From Litomosoides sigmodontis (taxonomy: Eukaryota > Nematoda > Chromadorea > Rhabditida > Onchocercidae): DNA of 64,000 bases. The notes under the pieces are model-generated. The model did not search any database, had not been told where the DNA came from, and worked only from the letters and a program-made list of their open reading frames with translations. The position numbers and the translations under genes are program-made. The stretch spans positions 10,318,190-10,382,189 of the forward strand of contig OY718806.1 of NCBI GenBank assembly GCA_963070105.1. Direction: 5' to 3'. Position 1 is the stretch's first letter. Each line of letters opens with the position of its first letter. This document shows, one piece after another, positions 48,132-60,081 of the stretch.

Positions 48132-51100
48132 GCAAAATGAACCAACAATTAATTATTGCTGCACATAACAAAAAATATGTCAGAAAGTTTCGATCGAACG
48201 CATTCAATTAAATTGCTTGCCTTCTAATATTATTGTCAGTGAATTTAAGTATCACATTAATTTTCGAATACAAAACAATTCAATCGAAAATGTTTCCACT
48301 AAACAAAACGCATCGTAAAACCATAATTTCGAGCACATCAACAGCTGTAGCACAAAAAAAATGGTAAGAGCGTGTAATAATGGATGCATAGAAAAGAAAT
48401 AAAGTGCAATTTCTAAAAAAATAGCAAAAAAAAGAAACAAAATTCATTAATTTAAATGATTTGGATTAATTTATGAAGTATAAAAATGTTTAATTTTTTA
48501 CATGGTTTAAATTTTCCTTTTTTTTAGGGCAAACAAAACTCTTTATCGTTCTGCGATCAGAGTGTACATATTCGACATTATTTGTACAAGATATTTGCAG
48601 AGAGAAAAAAGAAAAAAAATGGAGCATACTTCATGCTAACGGTGAAATTATTAAGATCTGAGATTTCAAGTCCCTTTACAAAGTATCATCTGGCAAACAT
48701 ATGCAATCATTTCCCCTTTCTTCGATGTATGAAAATGAAATGTAAATAATTATAAATTACTGTTACGCATAGACTTGCAGTTAGGTTGTAACCTATCATT
48801 TATACAACTTTAATTATCAACTACCGCTCATCGCGACCTCCCATTTTTTACCGGAAGCTCAGGAAGTGAAATTCTACTACTACTGTGTAATAATTCAACC
48901 TGTACAGGTTAACAGTGGTGAATAATTGTTTACCGGGAATGTGACACAGCGATCGCCATCAGTGATTTTCCACTTGTGCATATATTTTCATATATCATTC
49001 ATAATGCATAAAAAAATGTTTGAAAAAGAAAAATTCTATGTTTGAAAAGGAACATAAACGGAGGGAGTGAGAGACGGAGAGAAAGGAAAAATCAATAATT
49101 GCAGAAATATAATGGAAAATTAATGAGTGAAAGATAAAAGATGATAATTCATCAATTTATGACATTTGATGGGGATAAATGAATATTTAACGAATGAATT
49201 TTTTAAGCGAAATTTGAAGGATGCACTAAATGTAAATTGGTTTTAATGAAAGGAAAAAAAAGGGAAAATCACCGACATTTTTTATCATCTCGCATTAGAC
49301 GATGTTTAGTAATGCAATATCATTACTAAACTATCATCGCCTTGTTAGACACTTTTGCTTGTCAACATATGCAGTATTACAATAATCTGTACATCACCTG
49401 AACTACCAGCCACAACTTTTCCTACTACAATGCTTACCTTGTAAGAAGCATGGTAAAGTAGAAGCGATGATTACAAATACGAAGTTTTTAATTCTTCAAA
49501 AAATGCAACAGCTTCCTCCAAAACAAAGAAACGTGAATTTCCGAGCAATAAATAAAGAAACAGCTGATACTTATGGTACGCGGGAAAACCTTTCATAAAA
49601 CGTCAAAATAAAAAATAAAAAAGAAAGGAAAAATGAAGTAAGTGTGTAATAACGGCAGCAGTGGAAGACGGTCAGCCGTTGTAGCCGAACGAAATGTGAG
49701 TAAATGAATGTTGAGCGGTAGATGAGTAGATTAAGAGGGAAAGATTACGAGAGGACAGATGGGTGAGAAGGAAGAGAAGGAGAAGGAGAAGGACGAGGGA
49801 AGGACATTCCATGTGTTGTGCACATACAGTTCTGGACAGCTCAACAGTAACGACAAGTGGCTGTGAGAGTGACGTCGACGGGGACGTAAAGAAAGCACTA
49901 ATTGCGTCACAGACGCTGAAGAGAGCGCGGGTGGGCGTGAAGCTCGACCTTTTCTGAGACACCACTCTTCGCTGCTGCTAGCACCGAGAACGACTCAATT
50001 CCGTCTGTTGTTCCACTCACGAGTGATCGGGGGATTTTGACCTTAACTCGTTCCGTTACACGCTCAATTCCGACCCTCTCCAGTAGTTGATTTCTGCGTG
50101 TAAAGCCACTTCAACTCTCTCCTCTCCTACATTGCACTTCGACAACAGGTGGAAGAAATGTTGAACTTTCACGAAAAAGGGAGGAATTTCAAGAAATCGT
50201 TTGGAAGAATGACGTCGAAGTAAGAAAATATTATTACGGTTGTTGAAATGCAGTTATGGAGAAGGCGAAAATCTAACTGGTAAATTACAAAAACAACACT
50301 GATTCTAATCCACCCATTAAGTCATTAAATTTTGCACTTCCCTATTATCGAAAGTTGGGAGAACTTTGTCGTGGTGACAAAGAGCGATTGCGTGACAGCA
50401 ATAGCGTCCAACATTTCTTCTTTGTTTTTCAGCCACCAATTCAGCTCTTTTGCGTAATCCAACTGCTCCAAGTGTTATGCATATGTCGTGTGCCCTTCCA
50501 CCAAGTCAACTATTTTAGCAAAATATTAATTTAAAAATTCGGTTAAATTAATTGAGAGAATTTTCATTGAATCTAAAGAATCGATTGTTTCAATGAATTA
50601 TTATCAGGCAGAGGGTCGCACTGGAAGGATGGTGGAGCAGAATGACCGCTGTGGAAGTCAAAGACATACTTTATTTACAACGTTTTCTTCCTATCTTTAT
50701 TTTTTTTATATAGGAAGCGGACATTTCAGTGAATGGAGGGGAGTGCTTCTGAGATAGAAAAAGCAAAATGGCGAGGAAGCGGGGGAAATGGCAAAAAAAG
50801 CGGGAGACGGACGGTGAGGGTAAGAGAAGGGGGTCGACATTCGATTTGTTGGACATTTTAAGTAATAAGCAAAAATTTTCAAGCACCTGATTTGAAGCAA
50901 TTTCGAATTCGATAAAGAAATCAGGATCCAAGAAAATTGGAAAATTATTGCAAAGCTTCCGTTTTTCATTAATGGAAGAGTAGCACTCAAACACACAGCA
51001 ACAAACAAGATGGGACTCTTGACACTGTGACAAGTGGGTAAAAGGTGAATCAAGCAGTTTATGGCAGTACTTCATTTTCCTTAAATTCAAATCGGATTCG

Positions 51101-51449
51101 ACACCGTATTCCGGAATTGCATTCGCTTCAAAAAAGAGGCACAGGCATCTAAGGCTTCTTTTGCCTTATGCATATGACATGGAGGACGGGGAGGGAGGGA
51201 GGGGGAGTTGGGGGGGGGGGGGGAGGGGTTTGAGGTTTAATTGGAGTGGACAGTTTGCTAGATATCCAACTTTTCTAAGATGCCATTGGAATTATCATAT
51301 TGTACCTTTCCTACCTTGGTCTATATGTGTCGTCTTGTGTTTTTTTTGATATAGAGGAAAAGAACGCATGTTTTGAGGATAGTAGTAAGCAAATATTCGG
51401 CCTTAGTAAGCTGTAAAAATCGTCTGCTGGAAATTGTTAAATTGAAAAT
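48132..51449. other. Divergent intergenic region, liprin-beta and carrier upstream
   Basis: No gene seen. Liprin-beta runs left and the carrier gene runs right from this 3.3 kb, so it should hold both promoters. A GC-richer block at about 49670-50150 (including a gga/gaa repeat at 49767-49800) and purine-rich sequence at about 50730-50840 stand out. No reliable TATA-type element could be assigned. Confidence 0.5.
51210..51223. repeat. Poly-G run
   Basis: Fourteen consecutive G within a G-rich stretch (51181-51237), about 230 bases upstream of the carrier start codon; G-quadruplex potential on the coding strand. Confidence 0.95.
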
Positions 51450-53346
51450 ATGATTGGATATGGTACTCGAGAATTGACATCGGTTGAGTACAGTGAAGCG
51501 GGTTTCATTACTGGAGTTGCGACAAGATTTCTTATACAACCTCTTGATGTTTTAAAAATTCGATTTCAAGTATGTAATCAATGTCGGTTATAAACTGAAC
51601 TGCTAATGTATAAGGAAGTTATTTAGTACAATAAATACGAATAACAGACAGCTGTTGACGCTTAACTGATTTATTAACGCATTCAAAGTAAAATGAGATG
51701 TAATTTCGAAGCGTGACTAGGGACTGGATGAAATCTCGATCTCTAAATCTAGGGTGGTTCGGAGAAAAGCCCGAGGAAGTTGTGAAAAGCAATACTTTCC
51801 CATTAAAAACAAAATCGTACACTTGTTACTGAAATTAATTATGGGCAAAATTCTAGACGTTTATAGGAATTGTACAAATTTAACTCCATTGCTTGCTTTC
51901 CTTTTCAAAACTTGTTTACGTTATTGTTTAAGGTCCAGCGAGAACCGACGTTCGGTGAAACTAAAGGACGGTATCGTGGCATCTTTCAAGCTTGCTCACG
52001 AATTTATAGGGATGAAGGATTAGTGGCATTCTGGAAAGGTCATGTCCCTGCTCAAGGATTATCCGCGATTTATGGAATTGTTCAGTTTGCCAGTTTTGAG
52101 TTCCTTACTGAACAGGCAACTCGATACCCGCGTATGTTTCCACAACTTATTCTGACAGCTATACAGAAAAAGTGGGTAAAAAGTTCTTACGAATGCTTTT
52201 GCTTTTACTTTCTAGCTTTTGCTTTAATTTATCATGAAAATTTCAAATCGGTTTCTAATTATCAGTTGCTTGTCTTTTGTCAATGAGACTTATTATTTGC
52301 TAAAAACTGTTGATTCTAGTTGCAAATGAAAACCGACGAGTAACAGACATAATATGCGGTGCGTTAGCTGGATGTGGAGCTACGGCTTCTTCATTACCGT
52401 TCGATGTTGTGAGGACAAGACTGATTATTCAAGATCAACATAAAGTACATTTTTACATGACTGCCATTTTCTAAGCGCTTGTGCAGACCTTAAAAATGCG
52501 TGTGAACTTAAAATACGTGTTGCCGTGTAATAATTTGGATTGCAGGTTTATAGTGGAACGTTGCACGCTATGATTTTCATTTGGAATTCGGAAGGTTTTC
52601 ATGGTTTTTTCCGTGGGATTACTCCATCTTTAATTCAGATTGCTCCTTTTATTGGTTGGTCATTGGAATGTTCCAAAGTTTTATTGCATTTCAAAATTTA
52701 TGACTTCCTATATAAATTTGGAGTAAATAAATTTAATTTGCAGGCTTGCAGTTTTCTTTATATAACGCCTTCAGTACTTCATGGAGAAGACTTCCAAATT
52801 ATTTAGGTATATTTTAAAGTTTCTAGGCATGAAATTTTGTTGGTATTCTTTTTAAACATCGAATCATTTGAAATGGATGAAGAAGTTATAGAATCTTTTG
52901 GACCGTTATGTTGTGGTGCGTTGGCTGGTGTATTATCAAAAACAGTAGTCTATCCCTTAGATGTTGTTCGACATCGTCTACAAGTTTGTTTCAAGTTAAA
53001 ATTATGTTATGTTATTAAATGCCTATTGTCGAAGTTGATTGTTATTTGAAACAGTGAATTTGTTTAGGCTCACGGCTTCAGCCGTTTTAACAATTTACCT
53101 TGGTATTCAATGTATTCTGTCATTGCTGCCATTTTGACGGAGGAAAAAGTCACAGGTGTTTTTTTGCATTTCAGTTAAATTATTTGTTTTTTTTTCTTTC
53201 TATATTTCACAACCACTTATTGCCTCTTTATAGGACTTTTCAAAGGACTATGTCCATCACAGCTCAAAGCTGCATGCAGTTCTGGTTTGGCCTTTATGTT
53301 TTATGAAGCTTGCCTGAGAGTAATGCATGATCTCAAGTCGCAGTAA
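51450..53346 (+). CDS. Mitochondrial thiamine pyrophosphate carrier (SLC25A19 type)
   Basis: Inner-membrane carrier that brings thiamine pyrophosphate into mitochondria for the 2-oxoacid dehydrogenases. Eight exons: 51450-51569, 51933-52131, 52320-52444, 52546-52654, 52744-52806, 52883-52983, 53068-53155 and 53234-53346 (TAA); 305 residues, close to human SLC25A19 (320). Phases agree throughout. The three mitochondrial-carrier repeats carry PLDVLKIRF, PFDVVRTRL and PLDVVRHRL. AFWKGHVPAQGLS and GLFKGLCPSQLKAA match the human AFWKGHVPAQILS and GFFKGLSPSLLKAA, which separates it from other SLC25 members. The exon 2 end (C|gtatgt at 52131) was chosen because it gives the same loop length as human. 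The exon 6 start is uncertain: acceptors after 52882 and 52890 both keep frame. No cleavable presequence is seen, as usual for this family. Confidence 0.93.
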
Positions 53347-54356
53347 TTCCACTTGTCACTCTTTACATCCTCCGTTCAGTTATAATCCACCCGAAACGTA
53401 TTGTGCGTTAGTTTTTTTTAATATAATTTGATTATATAATTTAGCAACTTAAATTTTTTAATCTTATCAGAAGTTATCTGATTTCAATACATCCGAAATA
53501 ATTTATGGGATCGATTCGTTTTTGAATTTTAATGTACGACTACATGAGAATATTGCATGTTTCAAAGATAAGAAATATCCATATTTTTTGACAAATAGTT
53601 GACATTTGAGTTAAGCGGAGATCTTATTCTTCAGAAGTAAGTTAACGTTATACTTTTATTTTGATTTTAATTCTCCCTTATATTTGTTATCAGCACTCTC
53701 AACAAATGTTATTCGTTCATTTAAACTGTTTAGTGCGGTGGATGTTATCGCGTGGTTTCTGTTGTAAGTTTTGTCGATGCATGTTGAACAGCAGTTGTCT
53801 TATTATAAATTTCATGTTGCCTGTTAGTTTGAAGCAAAATCATGGACGATACTTGATATATGAAGAGCTTTCATAATTAATGTAATTAATGGTGACTCTA
53901 CACTGACCAACTACACTGTTTCTTTTAAAGCTTTATATCATCTTTGTATGCATGAAATATAAAAAAAATACCCAAACGTATTCATTGTTTAGGAGAATAA
54001 ATTATACGACATTTCTTTTGTATTGCACCATGATGGATTATACCAATAGAGAACATTTACTTTCTTCTCTCGAACAACTGTTGATTTAAAGCTTAAAAAT
54101 TCGTTAAAATCTCCGATGAGCGCCATCTTCACAGGAACATGAAACATCCTGCACTAATACAATGGTGTACATAAGCATAATTTTTTCCTTTGTAAATAAT
54201 TCTCATACAAGGGAATCACGATTTAAGCAGTTAAAATATTTTACGCAGTTTTGTTGTTTAGGTAAGTGTTAGTTGTGCCTACTTATGTTGAGAAGTTAAC
54301 ATTCTTCTAGAGGAATTATGGGTTAATGATCAACTGTGCAGTCGTTGAAACATTTG
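53347..54356. other. Spacer between carrier and Act1-like gene
   Basis: Carries the 3' UTR of the carrier and the 5' region of the next gene. AATAAA-like sequence occurs near 53998. A good 3' splice site (acattcttctag) ends at 54310. No conserved ORF. Confidence 0.5.
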
Positions 54357-54397
54357 ATGGACATTTCCGGACTACAATCAGTGTCCCTGGACATTGA
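54310..54397 (+). promoter_or_regulatory. Acceptor and two upstream ORFs before the Act1-like start
   Basis: After the acceptor ending at 54310 come ATG GGT TAA (54318-54326) and, overlapping its last base, a second ATG at 54326 opening a 23-codon ORF that ends at 54397, past the main ATG at 54357 in another frame. If the mature 5' end is at 54311 these would reduce initiation at the main start. Confidence 0.4.
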
Positions 54398-56900
54398 GCT
54401 AGATAGTGATATATATTCAACTCCTGCTGTCATCTCAAGTGAGGTATTTTTTACGAAACTCCTGTTATCGTAAACTAGACGTTTCTCTGAAATATTCTGG
54501 AAAATAAAGAAAACCACAACATAACAGTGTTATAGTTCTCTGTCATCATTAACTGAGGTACTGAGTGACCAATAATGATATGCTAAATACATACATGAAT
54601 CCAAAAATGTATGGAATTTTATTTCTAGGGTAACGAAAAGGAATCGATTTCCCTGTTCTCATTCAACAGTCCTCCTCCGTGTGCATGGGATTTAATCCCG
54701 GAAATTCTCGAGAATATCTCTGTTATTAACTTACCAAGGCGTGGATTACAAGAAGTAGAACTATGCCTCAATCCTCCGTCACGCGGCTCAATGCTGAACT
54801 GGGAGTACGTCGCCGCCGAATTTGGTTTTTCTAATAACAGAATCATGGTTTGTATAATTTTCTATTGGATGTTATGGGAAGTCGTAAATTTTGTATCGCA
54901 ATTTCTGTGAATTATATTCTTAAAAGCTCTACCTTCATTGTTGTAAAATTATCAATTTTTCAGCACTTGCGAACATCTGCAAATCCAAGTGCAGATGTGT
55001 TACGAGAAATTGCTCATCTTCCATTAAAGAATTTGCTTAATGTATTGGCGAAAATTAACCGAGTTGATGCACTTTTATCACTCCAACCTTATCTTGAGAG
55101 TATAATAGGAACCGATGCTAAAGCGGAAATATCAAGCTCTGATTCAGGCATATTTTGTTTTCACTGTGATCCCTGTGTTAGAGATTTGAGTGGTGTCACT
55201 ACGTAGTGTGAAATTAATTTTAAAATAAATTAAATCCAGGCATTCTTAAGGATCAAACCGAGGCGTGGTGAATATCGTTATTACTTTTGCTTAAAAGTTT
55301 GTTACATATCTATGACATCTATTTCTAGGTGCTTTTGTGAATGCGGAAAAAAACGATATCCTTACACATCCTGCGCCTTCCGGCAGTTCTGCATGTCCTC
55401 AGGCGTTGAATGTTCACATAGCTAACAACCAGAAATGTATACATTTCACTACCACTAAGCAAAAAATTTTTTTTGCAAATAGCTTTTTTTGGGAGGCATA
55501 CTTGTATAAAGAGATGTAAAAGATGTTTTACAGTCATTCTGGTGACGCATCATGAGTTTATCACAAGTGTCGCTTTGCGAAAAAATTATAAATGGTTTCT
55601 AAAGAACTTAAGGTATTTCCTCAGTTTACTTTGATTAGTCAGTAATATGTTCTTAATGACTTCAACTTAAGTTTTATCAGATCATTCTGCGAAATTTCCA
55701 ACTTGCAAGTTTAGCGGCGAATGTTATAGTAAAGGAATTAACAGTGCTTTGTCGTAGTCTAATATTTACTTCAGGAAGCAAGCCGAACAAATCAACATGT
55801 CAGTATTCGACATTGACGACTACTTGGAAGCAAGCTGTCAGTTTGAAGGTTTACATATTCTATTCGCTGATGTATGTTATTACTCAGTTTTTGACTAACT
55901 GTTTAAAAATGATCCCAAGTTTTCTAACAAAAAATTGAACCAATCTCTCGCCCTTTCTGCGGTGCCAAAATGTAAAATGCCATTATTTTTATTCTAATTT
56001 ATATTTTTATAATTATTTTGCTAATACGTCTCTTTATTTGTTTTTTGGGTTCTTTGTCCTTCAAGTGATTTCATTTTCGTATATTTGCGTATTTTATAAT
56101 GGAAGTTACAAGTTACTCGATTGTTCCCACCTAATTGCAGCTAGTATTTGTGAAAAACAGAAAAGTTAAACAAAAACCACAATCAGTTTAGGCGTCTAAC
56201 ATCGTTTGCGTTTTTGCGGATGATTATATCAGAATGTTAAAATCAAATGGAAATGAACAAGCAGTGACCGTGAAGCAATATTTGCATAAACTTATGAATG
56301 GTGAATTCATGGAGCGGGGAAGTAACCAACGGTTTTGTGCCGTAGTTTTCCAGGTAACCAAAGGATAGGCTGCTTTTTAGTTGTTTATGTTATGTGTGTC
56401 CTTGGTTCCCATACTTCTGTATTGCTAGATTTCTTTATGATACGAGAAGCAGAAAAGCCAAACATCGAAGGAGGACTGATACATATTCGAAAATTTAAAC
56501 CAAGTACAAAAAAAAACGTCTGTTAAGTCAGTCAATTAGTCTAATAGATTGAAAATTTAGCTTTAAACGTGAATTGCCTATATACATGATGTAGGAAATG
56601 ATTTGGTGTTAATTGTGGCACAACTTTACTGAAGTTTTTGTAAATGGTAGTAGTAAGATAAGAATCGCTACTTTAGGAATTGCGGTCATTAATTTGTAAA
56701 CTTTTTTTGGTTTGTCGACAAGCAAACGAAGTTATACACGAAGAGATTTATAAAAATACTAGAACACCAAAGTGTTACTATTTCAGGGAACAGGACGCGA
56801 TGTCCTTCCTCTTGGTTGGGCGAAAAGTACACTGGTATATGAATTTCCTACAAACCATTTGCAACTGTTCCGAAAATTGTTTTCGAGAGATAGAATTTAA
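54357..56900 (+). CDS. actl-1: Act1/CIKS-like adaptor (death domain + SEFIR domain)
   Basis: Predicted cytoplasmic adaptor that joins IL-17 receptors through SEFIR-SEFIR contacts; C. elegans ACTL-1 has the same two domains. Eight exons with fully agreeing phases: 54357-54443, 54629-54847, 54964-55192, 55329-55436, 55534-55612, 55775-55871, 56192-56353 and 56787-56900 (TAA); 364 residues. The death domain (about residues 45-145) has WDLIPEILENIS, NWEYVAAEFGFS and LLNVLAKINRVDALLSLQPY. The SEFIR domain (about 213-355) starts FILVTHHEF and continues VCVFADDYIRML, YLHKLMNGEFMERGSNQRF and LGWAKSTLVYEFP. These align with human Act1 segments such as KYIHRMMQIEFIKQGS and WLQNTHVYSWP. The linker is Ser-rich. 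No TRAF-binding or U-box-like segment was recognised. The symbol rests on domain architecture and my memory of the C. elegans gene. Confidence 0.88.
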
Positions 56901-59900
56901 TCAAATGCAGAGTTTGCAGTGAAATTTGAACTGTGAAGGATGAATCTGTTTGCTTTTTATCGACCATAAATACAACGAACAAGCTTACTCATTCTTCATA
57001 TTTGCTTCAAGTGTATAGTCCTTGAATAGAAATTATTGCTCAAATTCGTCTGCCATTATCGGAAAAATTTAAACGATAAAACATGCATTACCAATTAAAA
57101 CTTATGTGCGAGCTAAATTTATTTGGAAAGTGGAACAAAAGAGAGCATGCAATGAATGGAACCGATTGTTTAATATGTGGCTTTTACCTAGAGAGTTCTG
57201 GTCACGACAAGTGACTCTCGGTTTTTTTTGTATGGTTTGCTGCTATCGTTGGCACTCTGTGGCGATAACATTGACTTGTTTATTATTACTGTCTTTTTTG
57301 CTGTTCGTAAATGCATTGAAGAGACAGAAGCATGTTTTCAAAGAGAACAGAGTACGGTAAAAAGTTAATTTCTCAGCCCACTTTGAGTATTGCTGCTTTC
57401 AGTAAAAGACAGTAGTCGATCTTGACGATATAACATTCAGATAGCTACGTTACATTGTTCTTGAGTTAAACATTGCCTAGTTTGGATTTTTTTCTGATCA
57501 CCTTTTTTAAGCAATTGATACCGTATTTCATTACTTAACCCAGTGTATGAGTTTAGAAACAAAAAGGGATGGGATGACCTCGCGGTTTTGTTTCAAATTA
57601 CGGAGACAAAAAAGGGACCTACCGCAAACTGATTCGTGGGTACTACATTATAACATTGAGAGGGTTAAGTGAATATCCAGTAAAAGCGAGCTTCCAGAGT
57701 TCTGCATAGCACTGCGAGATGAAAAGGAACAGGATACTCGAATTCTCTTCCTTTACGGAAAGCATTTTACCTATCTGTTTTTGGTAAAATACAGAGACAA
57801 AGCAAATAATGGATAACTTCATATAAAATTAAATGGGAACCGTTCGTGGCTTCCCTGAAAAGGAATCGAATGCACGTGTGTGTGGGGATGACATGCTGTT
57901 GCTGTGTCTTCCTGCCAACGCAAAATCAGGTTTCAGGGACGAGGTAAATGCGTAAAAATCGGAGGAACAGAAATTCGTTAATGAAATAATAAATGGTTTG
58001 TAAATAACCACAAGTTTTAATTTCGGAGCAGTAGAAGCGCAACAATACTGTCGGTGATTCATGATAACGGGACGTTTTATGATTGATCCCACGCTACATG
58101 CCATGGAGGAAATCAGCTCCGTCAATGTCTTGTCGCAATTTTCCTGGGGAAATCTAATCTTCGCTGCCGGTAATCAGGATACTCTATAGATGGATGTCCC
58201 ATAAATCTCTCGAGGAAATTGAGGAGTGCACAGAACGGTCACCCACAATAAAAAAACAGCTAAACTTCGCGGAACATCTCGAATTACCGACTACACCAGC
58301 TCCCTGTAGCAAAATGATACACCCGTAACCCTTGCAAATTGATCACAAACCCGCAGAGCGATGTGGGATTTGCGTCAGTTGGTGTGTTGGAAGGATAAAA
58401 ACAGATATGGCTGGAAATTGTAGTTGAGTTGTGGCTGAGTTATTGGCATTTCTAAATCATGAATCATTAATAAATTTCTCTTTGATTTTAGCACATTCCT
58501 TTTCTTTCTAAAACCTGATTTCATGTTGGCAGGAACATGGTGCAATGGAAGCACGTCATTGTTGCAATGACGTATATTCCACTCCCTGTTCAGTGAAGTA
58601 CCTACGATTTTCATTTAATTTTATACTATGTTTCCCATTCTTTTTGTCCATGTCGTTCTTCAACAAAATTTTTCCATGATAGGAAGGAAGTAGGACATGG
58701 AAAGGATGAATGTAATGGATAGTTTCAGTTGAAGTTCAAGTAATGCTTCAAGTTTTAGTTAAGTTTAGAATTGGTATGGTGTGTAATTACGTAACGTGTA
58801 GTTATTGTAGATTTGTATTTCCAAATATTCGGTAAACGAATGTTGTTATTGTTGCTATCATTATCAAAACCGTTTAGCACATTAAAAATAACCAACCCTA
58901 ACAAATTTTATGGACAACAAAATCCATTTAATAATGAATTATGATTAGTTGTGTGGAATCCCGATGAATTTTTTTTTGCATGATTTTGAATTATGTCGAA
59001 ATAATAAAAGTAAAGAATTACACAGCTGATAATGTAAGTGATATATTTCTATCTATGAAATTGTGAACACTAGAAAAACGTGCATGGATCAACGTATTCT
59101 GAATCTCATTGATTTATCGTTGTTTGGCTTTGCAAAACTTAATCGAATGGTTTTAGAATAATTCTGGTAAGACATATGGCGAAGAGAGGATGAAAAGATA
59201 TAGGCTTGTTTTGTTTATATATATATATATATATATATTCCAGGTTGCTGTATGCTAAATATGCGGCTGTGAAAATACACCTCAATCGGAAGTCCTCCAA
59301 ATCTGTAATATCATAACGATAAGGACGCATCAATAATTTCGTTGATAACTGAACTCAGCATTGCATATTTCTTAATAACACAATCTTTCTAATTGTATTG
59401 CAAGTAGGTAGGTCTTTTATTGACCTTTCATTACTTCCCTGCCTGTATGGTTGCAATATCCATCACTGATTTATCATGTCATTCCACATACGAACTGGAA
59501 CTGCGTTTTATTTTTAATAACCGCAAGATGAAGTGTGCATAATGATTCGTGAAAATCTTTACTTCTAGATGTCAGATGTTTTTTTTCTCCTTTCCAAGGA
59601 TATATTTGTTGGTAGATCGTTGAAGTATATAATATATATATGTGACGACGGTTAGTTGAATAAGTACTTGTAGAACTGTGGGGTAATTTAGATCACCATA
59701 CGTTGTTGTCGTCCGTTGTATATCATTTTTGGGATAGAATATTGATGTTCATTTTTCGAATTTTTACACATACATACTGTATGTCGAAATATATGTCCTT
59801 TAGTAACATGACTAAGATCTGAACTACGAATTATTGACAGTGCGATATTTATTCCCTCACTTTATGCATCTTTATGTTTGAAGTCTTTGCGATTTGTGAG

Positions 59901-60047
59901 AATTATGAAGTTTGTGAAAAGATTTGTGAGGAGGAAGTCCCTCACATCTGTGGAAAACAAGTTATGCTTACAAAGCTTTACTTTTATTTCCAAATACATA
60001 TGTACTACCATTATTTAAAACAGACTGGTTTGATATGTTTTTTTCAG
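56901..60047. other. Intergenic, no assigned gene
   Basis: Open frames at 57106-57360 (plus, 84 codons, includes a hydrophobic stretch) and 57829-58125 (minus, 98 codons) have no recognised domain and no supporting splice context. A ta microsatellite lies at 59215-59239. A short Cys-rich plus-strand ORF starts at 59877 (FEVFAICENYEVCEKICEEE) just upstream of GSK-3; joining its CAA|gt donor (before 59961) to the acceptor at 60047 does not keep a coding frame into GSK-3. Confidence 0.5.
60046..60047 (+). promoter_or_regulatory. 3' splice site before GSK-3 start codon
   Basis: gttttttttcag ends 34 bases before the ATG at 60082, typical of a nematode spliced-leader acceptor or a 5' UTR intron. 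No leader sequence is present in the genome here, as expected for trans-splicing. Confidence 0.5.
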
Positions 60048-60081
60048 CTGATTGCTCCATTATTTGCTTTTGGTAGTGGAA

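Noticed and set aside
52837..52882. In-frame extension of carrier exon 6 upstream
   Set aside because: Open, but using the acceptor ending at 52830 after exon 5 (phase 1) gives a stop codon in the required frame, so a later acceptor was chosen.
54323..54846. Minus-strand frames opposite the Act1-like exons
   Set aside because: They overlap well-supported plus-strand exons with matching phases and domain homology; shadows.
57829..58125. 98-codon minus frame between the Act1-like gene and GSK-3
   Set aside because: No recognised motif, no splice partners, and it sits in otherwise non-coding sequence; left unannotated as a gene.
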